From: an uncultured Chloroflexota bacterium | Lineage (GTDB): Bacteria > Chloroflexota > Limnocylindria > Limnocylindrales > CSP1-4 | Assembly: GCA_903822495.1 (NCBI GenBank) | Contig: CAIJPD010000066.1 | Coordinates: 1-64,000, forward strand | Length of the DNA: 64,000 nt | Reading direction: 5' to 3' | Shown: positions 35,569 to 44,700 of the stretch, piece after piece | How positions within the stretch are numbered: the stretch's first letter is position 1 | Layout of the letters: every line of letters begins with the position of its first letter | Made by a program: the position numbers and the translations under genes | The notes under the pieces: model-generated | What the model was told of the DNA's origin: nothing | Databases searched by the model: none | The model's input: only the letters and a program-made list of their open reading frames with translations

Positions 35569-36885
35569 ATGACCCACGACGTCTTCATCTGTCATTCGTC
35601 CAAGGACAGGACGATCGCGAACGCGATCTGCTCGACCCTCGAGCAGCACCAGATCCGGTGCTGGATTGCGCCACGCGATGTGCTCCCCGGTAGCGACTAC
35701 GCCGGGTCGATCATCGAGGCCATCAACGGCAGCCGGCTGACCGTCCTTGTCTTCTCGAGCAGATCGAACGAGTCTGCCCACGTTCGCCGCGAGATCGAAC
35801 GAACGATCAGCCACGGGATCCCGGTGCTGCCGTTCCGGGTCGAAGAGGTTGTCCCCTCGTTGGCGCTCGAGTACTTCATCTCCGATGCGCACTGGCTCGA
35901 CGCGATGACGCCGCCGCTCGAGCAGCATCTCGACCACCTGGTCGGGACGGTCCGGCTCCTGCTCGATCGGCAGGCGGCCACCCTGGCGGGCGCTTCCGGC
36001 GCTTCCGGCGCGTCGCCGGCGGCTACGTCTCCGACTCCTGCTCCAGTGCCTCCCGCCCCAGCCCCAGCCCCAGCTCCAGCCCCAGCCCCGGCCCCGGCCC
36101 CGGCCCCAGCCCCAGTCTTCGCTGCCCCCCCTGGGGGCGTCCAGCGCAAGCCGCCGATGGCGGTCCTCGCCGCAATTGGCGGTGCGCTGATCGTGGCCCT
36201 GGCCGCCGGGGCGTTCTTCCTGGGCGGCGGGGGTCGACCGGGCCCCAGCCAGGCCGTTGCGCCGGGGTCGGGTTCGCCCGCATCGGGGTCACTTCCGTCC
36301 GCGCCACCCTCATCCGCATCACGACCATCCGGGTCACTCTCATCCGGCCCGCTCCCGTCCGGGTCGTTGCCTTCCGGCTCGTCCCCGACGGCCTCGCCGG
36401 CGTCGGCCCGGCCGGGACCCACCGTGGCGCCCGGCAGTGAGGTCGCCCGGATCACCGCCGCGCTGCCGTCGTCGCTGTCGTGCGACCCGGCCGAGAAGCC
36501 CTCGACCGTGACGGCGGAGGTCGCCTCGGTGTTCTGCTACGTCGGGGACGGGACTGTCGCGTACGTGACCTACTCGCTCTACCAGAACGTCTCGGCCCTG
36601 CGCAAGGACTACGGTGCATGGCTCGACTATTACGGGCTGTCGATGGGCACGTCGGGCACGTGCTCGACCGGCGACCGCAAGGAGGACATCTGGACCTTCG
36701 AGTCCACCCCATCGATCTCCGAGGGCCGCTACTTCTGCGTCGTCGACGACAACAACGAGGCGAACGTCTATTGGACGGATGAGGCGTCGCTCATCCTCGT
36801 CGACCTGTCCGGCGATACCGACGCGACGCTGGCCCAGCTCTACACGCTCTGGCGCGACAGCGACTACGACCCGGTCCGACCCTGA
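35569..36885 (+). CDS. membrane-anchored TIR-domain protein with extracytoplasmic domain
   Basis: A 438-residue protein. Residues 1-135 are a TIR_2-type domain (MTHDVFICHSSKD, IRCWIAPRDVLPGSDY, LTVLVFSSRSNES). The glutamate in HVRREIERTI (Glu75) aligns with the catalytic Glu of NAD-cleaving TIR domains such as SARM1 (KEI context), so NADase activity is plausible. An Ala/Pro repeat linker (PAPAPA, 157-182) leads to one transmembrane helix (about 198-218), a Ser/Pro/Gly-rich stalk, then a C-terminal domain of about 120 residues with four cysteines, unlike anything I know. Topology would place the TIR inside and the Cys domain outside: a receptor-like layout. A TrkA-N/RyR gene follows after 66 bp. 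Confidence 0.85.
   Translation: MTHDVFICHSSKDRTIANAICSTLEQHQIRCWIAPRDVLPGSDYAGSIIEAINGSRLTVLVFSSRSNESAHVRREIERTISHGIPVLPFRVEEVVPSLALEYFISDAHWLDAMTPPLEQHLDHLVGTVRLLLDRQAATLAGASGASGASPAATSPTPAPVPPAPAPAPAPAPAPAPAPAPAPVFAAPPGGVQRKPPMAVLAAIGGALIVALAAGAFFLGGGGRPGPSQAVAPGSGSPASGSLPSAPPSSASRPSGSLSSGPLPSGSLPSGSSPTASPASARPGPTVAPGSEVARITAALPSSLSCDPAEKPSTVTAEVASVFCYVGDGTVAYVTYSLYQNVSALRKDYGAWLDYYGLSMGTSGTCSTGDRKEDIWTFESTPSISEGRYFCVVDDNNEANVYWTDEASLILVDLSGDTDATLAQLYTLWRDSDYDPVRP
36055..36118 (+). repeat. GCCCCA hexamer repeat encoding the Ala-Pro linker
   Basis: About ten copies of GCCCCA/GCCCCG encode the alternating Ala-Pro rod of the TIR protein. It is coding, not a CRISPR or promoter. Copy number may vary by slippage in multiples of six, changing only linker length. 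Confidence 0.8.
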
Positions 36886-36951
36886 TCTCCCGATGACGCC
36901 AACAGACGCGGCCCCGCCGCGTTCCCGTTGACCGGCGTGGGACGCTTCTAG

Positions 36952-38736
36952 GTGGAGAGCCGACAGCCGTCGAGCCGGACGGCCTCGACTCGGGCCGCGA
37001 CTGCGGGACCCACGGTGCATGGCGCGCGCGGCCGACTCGCCTCCGCCTGGCTGCTGGCCCGTTGGCCGCTGCTGGGCGCGCTGGTGGTCACGGCCTTCCT
37101 CCTGGGCTTCATCGGCTTCTCCCTCGCCTTCGCTGGTCAAGCGGCCCAGTCGGGGCCGACGAGCGTCGTCTACCTGTCGCTCCAGCTGTTCCTGCTGCAG
37201 TCGGGCAGCGTCCCGGAGCCGGTGCCCTGGCAGCTGGATGTTGCCCGCTTCCTGGCACCCGCCACCACCGGGACGGCCATCGTCGTGGCCTTGGCCGGCG
37301 TCTTCCGCGAGGAGCTGGCGGAGGTGCGCCTCAGGTTCCGCAAGCGACACGTGGTCGTGTGCGGACTGGGCGATCGAGGGACCAGGCTGGTCCGCTCCCT
37401 GCTTGACGCGGGATATCGAGTGGTCGCGGTCGAGCTGGACCCAGCCAGTCCGGCGGTTCACGAGGTTCGACGCCGCGGCGCCCTCGTCGTGGTCGGCGAT
37501 GCTCGCGCGGGCGACGTGCTGCGTCGCGCGGGCGTCCCGCATGCCGACTACGTGATCGCGCTGGCTGGCGCCGACGACACGAATGCGGCCGTGGCCATCC
37601 GCGCGGGTGAGCTGGCGTCCGGCCAGGGTCCCGCACTGACCTGCCTGGCACATGTCCGGGACCCCGAGCTGTGCGTGCTCCTGCGAGCCGAGGAGCTGGC
37701 GGGCGGTCACCCGGCGAACTACCGGCTGGACTTCTTCAACATCTACGAACAGGGCGCGCGTGCCCTGCTGAGCGATCATCCGGTCGTGCCTGCCACGTCG
37801 AGTGCGCCACACCTCGCGGTGATCGGACTCAATCAGCTGGGCCAGGCGCTCGTCGTGGAGGCGGCCCGCCAATGGCGAGCCGGCCGCGGGGCGGAGCCAC
37901 GTCGCCTCCGGCTCACCGTGCTTGATCCGGACGTGGACCGTCTCGTTGAGCAGCTCGAGGGACACTACCCCCAGCTCGCCCGGGTGGCGGATGTGGAGCG
38001 GGTGAAGACGGGCTTCGCCCGGCTCGATGGCTCGGCCGTCACGCGCGGCGGGCCCTGCGCCGCGGTCCATGTCTGCATCGACGACGATTCGGCGGCGCTC
38101 GGGGTGGCCCTGCGCATTCGTCAGTGCCTGGGCGATTCATCCACCCCGGTGACGGTCGATCTGAGCACATCGGCCGGGCTGGCCGGGCTGCTGCGGCGCC
38201 CGAATGCCAGCGGGGGCCTGCACCCGTTCGACCTGTTCGAGCGAACACTCCGGCCTGAGCTGCTGCTGGGAGGGACCTACGAGGTCCTCGCCCGCGCCAT
38301 CCACGCGGAGTACGTCGAGGAACAGGGCCGGCAGGGGGCCACGGCCGGCACCAACCCATCGCTGGTCTCGTGGGGCCAGCTGCCGGGTTCGCTCAAGGAG
38401 TCCAACCGCGATCAGGGTGCGCACATCGGCGCCAAGCTGGCGGCGATTGGCTGCGGGGTGGCGCCGCTCGGCGACTGGGACGCGGACCCGGTCACGTTCA
38501 CCGACGTCGAGTTGGAGCGGCTCGCCGAGATGGAGCACGAGCGCTGGGAGGCACAGCGACGGCGTGACGGTTGGACCCTCGGACCCAAGGACATCGACGC
38601 CCGGCTCTCGCCCTTCCTGGTTCCCTGGGTGCGGCTCGACGACGACATCAAGGAGCTGGATCGCCAGGCGGTCCGGAACATCCCCGGTCTCCTGGCCCGG
38701 GCTGGCTACCAGGTGGTCCGGGGGCCGATGACGTAG
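36952..38736 (+). CDS. membrane TrkA-N protein with C-terminal RyR domain
   Basis: A 594-residue protein starting at a GTG directly after an in-frame stop. Two hydrophobic segments (about 35-60 and 98-120) flank an extracytoplasmic loop, resembling a two-helix ion channel. Next comes an RCK/TrkA-N Rossmann domain (VVVCGLGDRGTRLVRSLLDAG, acidic tip VELDP), then a second, degenerate Rossmann unit (HLAVIGLNQLGQALVVEAA). The last ~130 residues match the bacterial RyR (ryanodine-receptor) domain: LPGSLKESNRDQGAHIGAKL, ELERLAEMEHERWEAQRRRD, GWTLGPK. RyR domains are implicated as nucleotide-ligand sensors. The tandem with a TIR gene suggests it is the effector. Confidence 0.85.
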   Translation: MESRQPSSRTASTRAATAGPTVHGARGRLASAWLLARWPLLGALVVTAFLLGFIGFSLAFAGQAAQSGPTSVVYLSLQLFLLQSGSVPEPVPWQLDVARFLAPATTGTAIVVALAGVFREELAEVRLRFRKRHVVVCGLGDRGTRLVRSLLDAGYRVVAVELDPASPAVHEVRRRGALVVVGDARAGDVLRRAGVPHADYVIALAGADDTNAAVAIRAGELASGQGPALTCLAHVRDPELCVLLRAEELAGGHPANYRLDFFNIYEQGARALLSDHPVVPATSSAPHLAVIGLNQLGQALVVEAARQWRAGRGAEPRRLRLTVLDPDVDRLVEQLEGHYPQLARVADVERVKTGFARLDGSAVTRGGPCAAVHVCIDDDSAALGVALRIRQCLGDSSTPVTVDLSTSAGLAGLLRRPNASGGLHPFDLFERTLRPELLLGGTYEVLARAIHAEYVEEQGRQGATAGTNPSLVSWGQLPGSLKESNRDQGAHIGAKLAAIGCGVAPLGDWDADPVTFTDVELERLAEMEHERWEAQRRRDGWTLGPKDIDARLSPFLVPWVRLDDDIKELDRQAVRNIPGLLARAGYQVVRGPMT

Positions 38737-38898
38737 CCGGGCAACCAAGGAATTGGCCTGCTGCATCCGGCCGAATCCGCCGGGGCTCACGGTGCACACC
38801 CGCCCGCTCTCCGGCCAGGGCGGCACGTGCACCGGGCGGTCCGCGGCAGCCGTCCGCGGGCCTCGGGCAGCTCTCACGCGGCGCGGCCGCATGCCGGA

Positions 38899-39654
38899 TC
38901 ACGGCTCGCGGGCGATCCCCGGTGACTCCGCGCAGCGGTGGTTGAGCCCGGCATACGCGGCTAGGTAGCGGACCTTCTGCGCTTCCTCGTCCCAGGACCA
39001 GGCGCTCAGCGGCTGATCGGCCAGCGTCGCGCCGCAGCCCGCACAGCGGTTGACGTTGTCGCAGGGGCACAGGACGTTGAGCACACGGGGGGTGAGATCC
39101 CCGGTGCCCTCGCCGCGAACGGCCAGGAACTCGCCGCGAAGCCCATGGCAGGCAGGGCACGGCCGGAGGCCCGGATGGAGGTCGGCCGGGGTGGGGGAGA
39201 GGCGCGCGCCCTCCCCGGGAGTGGCCGGCCGGCCGCCCTCCAGCCCATCGCCCACGAGGTAGCCGGAGCCCCGGTGCCGCTTGGCCCATCCTTCGAGCGC
39301 GCCGCGTCGCCGACGCAGCTCTGCCGCCTCGTCGATGGCCTCAACGAGCAGGAGCCGTCCGACCACCGGGATGCCCAGCGGGGCGTGGGCGCTCGCCGCC
39401 GATAATCCTTTGGGAGTGACGTACACGAGATCGGCCGGCCCCAGGCAGACGCAGGTGCCGAGCCCGTTCGCCGCGGCCTGGCGCACCGCGAGCGCGACGA
39501 GGCGCTCCCGTGGCCAGTCGACCGGGAGGACCGCCAGGTGGCGGATCACATGCCCGAACCGGATGACGAGATACGGGTAGCCGTCGAAGACCGGTGGCCG
39601 GTCCTGAACCTGGGGCCGTCCCTGGCGGGCGACCGGCGCAACCCTGCGGATCAC
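38899..39654 (-). CDS. zinc-ribbon protein co-translated with metK
   Basis: A 251-residue protein of unknown function. Its GTG overlaps the metK stop (GTGA); an upstream GTG at 39666 is also possible. The N-terminal half looks like a folded alpha/beta unit ([39 protein letters not shown]). The C-terminal half holds paired cysteines ([20 protein letters not shown], and a final HRC), enough for one or two zinc sites. Because it is coupled to metK it may be controlled by the S-box and act in methionine/SAM metabolism, but I recognise no family. Confidence 0.7.
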   Translation of the reverse strand: MIRRVAPVARQGRPQVQDRPPVFDGYPYLVIRFGHVIRHLAVLPVDWPRERLVALAVRQAAANGLGTCVCLGPADLVYVTPKGLSAASAHAPLGIPVVGRLLLVEAIDEAAELRRRRGALEGWAKRHRGSGYLVGDGLEGGRPATPGEGARLSPTPADLHPGLRPCPACHGLRGEFLAVRGEGTGDLTPRVLNVLCPCDNVNRCAGCGATLADQPLSAWSWDEEAQKVRYLAAYAGLNHRCAESPGIAREP

Positions 39655-40829
39655 GCCCGCTCCCACGGGAGGTCGATGTCGTCACGACCGACGTGGCCGT
39701 AGGCCGCCACCTGGCGGTAGATGGGGCGACGCAGGCCGAGGCGGTCGATGATCGCCGCCGGGCGCAGGTCGAACGTCCCGGCCACGAGCGCCGAGAGATC
39801 GGCGTCGGTCCGCCCCATGGTCGCCGTCCCGAACGATGCCACGTTGACCGCCAGCGGCGTCGCCACGCCGATCGCATAGGCGACGGAGACTTCGCATCGA
39901 CGGGCGAGACCGGTGGCGACCAGCCAGCGCGCCGCCTGGCGGGCGGCATACGCCCCCGACCGATCCACCTTCGTCGGGTCCTTGCCCGAGAAGGCGCCGC
40001 CCCCGTGATGCGCCGCGCCGCCGTACGTGTCGACGATGATCTTGCGACCGGTCAGGCCGGTGTCCCCGGTCGGGCCGCCGACGGTGAACGAGCCCGACGG
40101 GTTGAGGTGGATCGCGGTCTCCGGCCGGAGGAGCGCGGCCGGGATCACGGCATCCACGACCTCGCGCCGGAGATCCGCCCGGATCCGCTCCAGCGAGATG
40201 CCCGGGTGGTGCTGCGCCGAGACGACCAGCGCGACGATGCCGGCCGGGCGGCCGTCGGCGTGGTAGCCGACGGTGACCTGCGTCTTCCCGTCCGGGCGCA
40301 GGTAGGGGAGCGTCCCGTCGCGGCGAACCGCCGCCAGGCGGCGGGCCAGCCGGTGGGCGAGATCGATCGGGAGCGGCATGAACGTCGGCGTCTCGTCGCA
40401 CGCGAAACCGAACATCAGCCCCTGGTCGCCGGCGCCCACCGCGTCGAGCGGATCACCTGCTTGGTCCTGGCCCACGGCCGCGGCGATGTCGGGCGACTGC
40501 GGCCGGATCCCGACGTGCACGGCGCAGGTGGCGGCATCGAGGCCGAAGTCGGGGTCGGTGTAGCCGATGTCGCGCACGACGGCGCGGACGACCGCCTCGA
40601 TGTCGACCGTCGCATTGGACGTGATCTCGCCGTGGATCCAGATCGCGTTCCCGGCGGCGACGGTCTCGCAGGCGACGCGGGCCACGTCATCGACCGCCAG
40701 GTACGCGTCGAGGACCGCGTCCGATACCTGGTCGCACAGCTTGTCGGGGTGGCCCTCGGTCACCGACTCCGAGGTGGCGATGCGGGCATAGCCCGAGGGG
40801 CGGTGGGCCCCATGAGCAGGAGTGGACAT
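39651..40829 (-). CDS. metK: S-adenosylmethionine synthetase
   Basis: A 392-residue methionine adenosyltransferase making SAM from ATP and methionine. Motifs in order: [35 protein letters not shown] (the GAGDQG loop), [10 protein letters not shown], and [19 protein letters not shown] (P-loop-like GGGAFSGKD). Of three neighbouring ATGs (40844, 40835, 40829), only 40829 has the GGGAGG at a proper 7-nt distance. That GGGAGG is also part of the P1 helix of an S-box riboswitch, so translation initiation is probably repressed by SAM. The zinc-ribbon gene follows with a GTGA overlap. Confidence 0.95.
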   Translation of the reverse strand: MSTPAHGAHRPSGYARIATSESVTEGHPDKLCDQVSDAVLDAYLAVDDVARVACETVAAGNAIWIHGEITSNATVDIEAVVRAVVRDIGYTDPDFGLDAATCAVHVGIRPQSPDIAAAVGQDQAGDPLDAVGAGDQGLMFGFACDETPTFMPLPIDLAHRLARRLAAVRRDGTLPYLRPDGKTQVTVGYHADGRPAGIVALVVSAQHHPGISLERIRADLRREVVDAVIPAALLRPETAIHLNPSGSFTVGGPTGDTGLTGRKIIVDTYGGAAHHGGGAFSGKDPTKVDRSGAYAARQAARWLVATGLARRCEVSVAYAIGVATPLAVNVASFGTATMGRTDADLSALVAGTFDLRPAAIIDRLGLRRPIYRQVAAYGHVGRDDIDLPWERA

Positions 40830-40837
40830 CGGCATGC

Positions 40838-40945
40838 CTCCCATCTGGACCCTGGGAGTCGCACCGTCTTCCCGGCATGCCGGCCGGGATCGGTTGCGGC
40901 GCCGGATGACGGGCCAGGGAGACCCTACGGCGCTCTTGATGGGAG
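40838..40945 (-). promoter_or_regulatory. SAM-I (S-box) riboswitch controlling metK translation
   Basis: Read on the minus strand, the leader contains the S-box landmarks in order: CTCCCATCAAGAG, a P2 helix GCGCCG/CGGCGC with GGG/CCC inside, the CCGCAACCG junction, a GC-rich P3, GACGGTGCGAC, a P4 hairpin (GACTC/GGGTC) and GATGGGAG. P1 is a perfect 8-bp pairing of CTCCCATC (40945-40938) with GATGGGAG (40845-40838). The 3' strand of P1 contains most of the metK Shine-Dalgarno GGGAGG, so SAM binding should hide it: translational rather than transcriptional control. Some P2 internal-loop bases deviate from the commonest consensus. Confidence 0.85.
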
Positions 40946-41119
40946 TCCGACAGGCGCCACGGGTGCGCGAACACCCACGGTTGGTTGTCGGAACCCTTGC
41001 CCGCATCGCCTCACAGCGTTGGCACCGTTCCGGTCCCGGGTGGAGCCGATGGTTGCCGCGCCCTCGTCGAGCTGTATCTCTCCGGCGCTCTCGATGCGTG
41101 TCACTTTCGCGACCCAGAA

Positions 41120-41125
41120 ATCATA
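41120..41125 (-). promoter_or_regulatory. extended -10 promoter for metK
   Basis: On the minus strand TGGTATGAT gives an extended -10 (TGn plus TATGAT, five of six matches). It overlaps the stop codon of the HAD gene and predicts a 5' leader of about 280 nt containing the riboswitch. Confidence 0.45.
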
Positions 41126-41663
41126 CCACCAGAGGGTTCCGGCACCGCCCCAGGAACGCGCGGACCGTGGCGAAATCCGCGTCGCGCACGCCCGTGATGG
41201 CGTTGACCTGGACGATCAGCGTGGGGGCCACCCGCCGGTCGCGGTCGTTCGCCCAGCGGACCTCGTCGGGGCCCGCGTTGTCGTCGAGCCACGCAAACGG
41301 GCGGGTCCCCGCGAAGTCCACGATGTCGGGCCACTTGCTGTCGAACTCGAAGTGCACGACCGGAAGGGATGGCAGGCCCAGCCGCGGGCCGATCTCGACG
41401 TTGGCGTCGTCTTCCCAGGTGGTCGCCCAGGCGAGGTCGAAGTCCCTGGCCAGGTCGAGCAGCTCCCAGCGGTGGTCGGGGTTGAGCAGGATCGGGAAGC
41501 CTTCGATGCGATGCTCCCGGTACCCCGGCGGGCTGCCCAGGGGATTGAGGACGCCGTCCACGTCGAGGAAGAGGATTGGTCGCGCGGGGGTGGTCGATGA
41601 CGTGGCGCTTCCTCCCGGTGCTGGATCCGACACCCCGCATTCTGGGTGCTCCTCGTGACACAT
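41121..41663 (-). CDS. HAD-superfamily hydrolase-like protein
   Basis: A 180-residue protein from the chosen ATG. The HAD motif I is clear (RPILFLDVDGVLNPLG), with WATTWEDDANVEIG as motif II (Thr) and PFAWLDDNAGPDEV as the C-terminal acidic motif IV, similar to the small HAD domains found in RNA-repair or phosphatase proteins. A conserved Lys is not obvious. The start is uncertain: the ORF extends to 41723, but that would overlap the divergent gene and its promoter. ATG 41663 lies inside a perfect palindrome (41655-41672). Confidence 0.72.
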   Translation of the reverse strand: MCHEEHPECGVSDPAPGGSATSSTTPARPILFLDVDGVLNPLGSPPGYREHRIEGFPILLNPDHRWELLDLARDFDLAWATTWEDDANVEIGPRLGLPSLPVVHFEFDSKWPDIVDFAGTRPFAWLDDNAGPDEVRWANDRDRRVAPTLIVQVNAITGVRDADFATVRAFLGRCRNPLVV

Positions 41664-41672
41664 AGCTGTCAC
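41655..41672. promoter_or_regulatory. operator-like palindrome GTGACA-n6-TGTCAC
   Basis: A perfect 6-bp inverted repeat with a 6-nt spacer lies in the divergent region between the HAD gene and the nuclease-helicase gene. It covers the proposed HAD start codon and is about 36 bp upstream of the helicase -10. It could bind a dimeric regulator affecting either gene. Confidence 0.35.
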
Positions 41673-41707
41673 AGCCGAGGGGTCTGATACACCGTGATCG
41701 CTCTCGC

Positions 41708-41713
41708 TAGGAT
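41708..41713 (+). promoter_or_regulatory. -10 box of the nuclease-helicase gene
   Basis: TAGGAT ends 9 nt before ATG 41723, predicting an almost leaderless message. No Shine-Dalgarno is seen. Confidence 0.45.
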
Positions 41714-41722
41714 GGGGACTCA

Positions 41723-44700
41723 ATGCAGCGCCTCGACGGCCAGCCGGTCTTCTCGGCCACGGATCTCGTTGGCTTCCTCGCCTGCGGGCACCTGACCGCG
41801 CTGGAGCTTGCCGGCGCGGAGCGGCTGGTGGCCAGGCCCATCCGGCCGGATCCGGAGCTCGACCTCATCCAGCAGCGCGGACTCCAGCACGAGCATCGCT
41901 ATCTCGCCGAGCTGGAGGCGGCGGGCCGCCGCGTCACGAGCATCGCGCCGGACGATTCGATCGAGGACCGCGCCGAGCGCCTGCGCCGCGCGGCCGCCCA
42001 GACGGCCGAGGCCATCCGTCGCGGCGACGACGTCATCTACCAGGCCACGTTCTTCGACGGCCGCTGGCTTGGCCTGGCGGACTTCCTGCTCCGGGTTGAG
42101 GTCCCCAGCCTGCTGGGGTCCTATAGCTACGAGGTCGCGGACACCAAGCTGGCGCGGCACACCAAGGCCAGCGCCCTGCTCCAGATCTGCTCGTACGTCG
42201 AGCAGCTGACGGTCCTCCAGGGTCTCCAGCCCGAGTGGATGCATGTCGCGCTCGGCGGCAGCACCCGCGCGGTGGAGCGCCACCGGGTGGCCGACTACAT
42301 GGCCTACTACCGGCAGGCCAAGCGCCTCTTCGAGCAGCACGTGGCGGCCACCACGCCGGCGTACCCGCCCTTGGAGACCTACCCGGACCCGGTGGAGCAC
42401 TGCGATGTCTGCCGCTGGAGCGAGCTGTGCACCGCCCGCCGGCGGGCGGACGACGACCTCTCGCGGGTCGCCGGCATCTCCGGCCGCCAGCGCGATGCGC
42501 TCAGGGCGCGCGAGGTCCCAACCCGCCGCGGACTGGCCGGCCTCCATCTCCCCCTGGACCCGCCACTCGAACGCACCAGCGCCCCAAGCCTGGCGCGCGT
42601 GCACCTCCAGGCCCGCCTCCAGGTCCTGGGCGAGGACGAGGACCGGGCGCTGTATGAGCCGATCACGCCGGCCCGGCTCCCGGATGGATCACTCCAACCC
42701 AACCGCGGCCTGTTCTCCCTGCCGGAGCCCAGCCCGGGGGACCTCTTCTTCGACATCGAGGGCGACCCGTACGCGTTTGACGATGGGGTGGAGTACCTCT
42801 TCGGCGTTCTCGAACCCAGCGTCACGGACGCCGATGGCAACCCCACGTTCCATGCCTTCTGGGCACGCGATGACGACGGCCAGGTCACCCTGGATGCGGA
42901 GAAGCGCGCCTTCGAGGAGTTGATGGACTTCTTCATCGAGCGGCTGGAGCGCGATCCGGGACTCCACATCTACCACTACGCCCCGTATGAGCCCACCGCC
43001 CTCGGCCGGCTCATGGGTCGCCACGGGACGCGGGAGGCCCAGGTGGACCGACTGCTTCGCGGTGACATCCTCGTCGATCTCTACCGGACGGTTCGGCAGG
43101 GGATCCGGGCGTCGGTCGAGAGCTACTCCATCAAGAAGCTGGAGCCCCTGTACGGCTTCACGCGCGAGATCGCGATGAAGGACGCCGGGTCATCCATCGT
43201 GGCCTTCGAGGCCTGGCTGCAAGTCGGCGGCGATGGCGGGCACGACGACGAGGCCCTCCACGAGATCGAGCGCTACAACCGCGACGACGTCGTCTCCACC
43301 CTCCAGCTCCGGGGCTGGCTCGAGGAACGGCGCTCGGAGCTGGCCGACCAGCTGGGCGAGGCCGCCCCACGTCCTCAGCCCAGCACCGGTGAGGCCCCGG
43401 CCGAGCTCAGCGAGGCGCTGGCCCAGGTGCAGGCGATCGCCGACCGGCTCATGGCCGCCAACGATGCCGGCGACGCGGAGCCGGGCCCCGACGTGCACGC
43501 CCGCTGGCTCCTGGCGCAGCTGCTCTCCTGGCATCGCCGCGAGGAGAAGAGCTTCTGGTGGAACTACTTCCGGCTCATGGAAGACCTGACCGACGACGAC
43601 CGGATCGCCGAGCGTGAGCCGATGGGCGGACTGACGTACCTCGGGGTCGTGGAGCAGGTGAAGCGATCCAACGTCCACCGCTACCGGTTCCCGCCCCAGG
43701 AGCACGGCATCCAGGTGAGCCGGGACGTGCGTGATCCCGCGACCGGTGGCTCGCCAGGGTCGGTCGTCGCCATCGACGAGGCGGCCGGGACCATCGACTT
43801 GAGCCGCGGGGTCGGCAGCGTGGCCGCCCACCCGGCCTCGCTCGTCCCGTATGACCTCGTCGGGACCACCGAGATCCGGGCGAGCCTGCTGCGGGTCGGG
43901 GAGTGGGTCGCCGATCATGGGATCGACGCGGACGGCCCGTACCGCGCCGCCCGGGACCTCCTGCGCCGGATGCCGCCGCGGGTCGGGCAGTCCGCGGGCC
44001 AGCCCCTGGCGGCGGCAGACCAGTCGGTCTCGGCAGCGGCCGTTGAGCTTGCCCTGGCACTCGACGAGAGCTGTCTGCCCATCCAGGGCCCGCCCGGCTC
44101 GGGCAAGACGCACACGGGCGCCGAGATGATCCTGGCGCTCGTGGCGGCGGGCAAGCAGGTGGGCGTCACCGCCAACAGCCACAAGGTCATCGGCAACCTC
44201 CTGGACAAGGTCGTCGAGCTGGCGGCCAAGGCGACGCTGCCGGTTCGGGTGGGACAGCGAACCGAGATGAGCGGCCAGCCGACGTCCCGATCCGCCACGC
44301 CCTACCGCACCAACGAACAGGCCCTCGGCGCCCTCCGATCGGGCGCGGTCGACGTCGTCGGCGCCACCGCCTGGACCTGGTCGCGGGTGGAGTTCGCCGA
44401 GTCGCTCGAGGTGCTCGTCATCGACGAGGCGGGCCAGCTCTCCCTCGCCAACGCCGTCGCCGTGTCGCCGGCCGCGCGCAGCCTGATCCTCCTCGGCGAC
44501 CCGCAGCAGCTCGACCAGCCGCTCAAGGGGTCCCATCCGCCCGGCGCGGATCGCTCGGCACTCGCCCACCTGCTCGACGGGGCCAGCACGATGCCGCCCG
44601 AGCAGGGTCTCTTCCTCGATCAGACCTGGCGCCTCCACCCCGATCTCTGCCGCTACACCTCCGAGGTCTTCTACGAGGACCGGCTGGAACCGCGGGCCGG

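Noticed and set aside
36055-36118. short repeat array as CRISPR
   Set aside because: Hexamer repeats without spacers, in frame within a gene; no CRISPR array or cas gene was found in the window.
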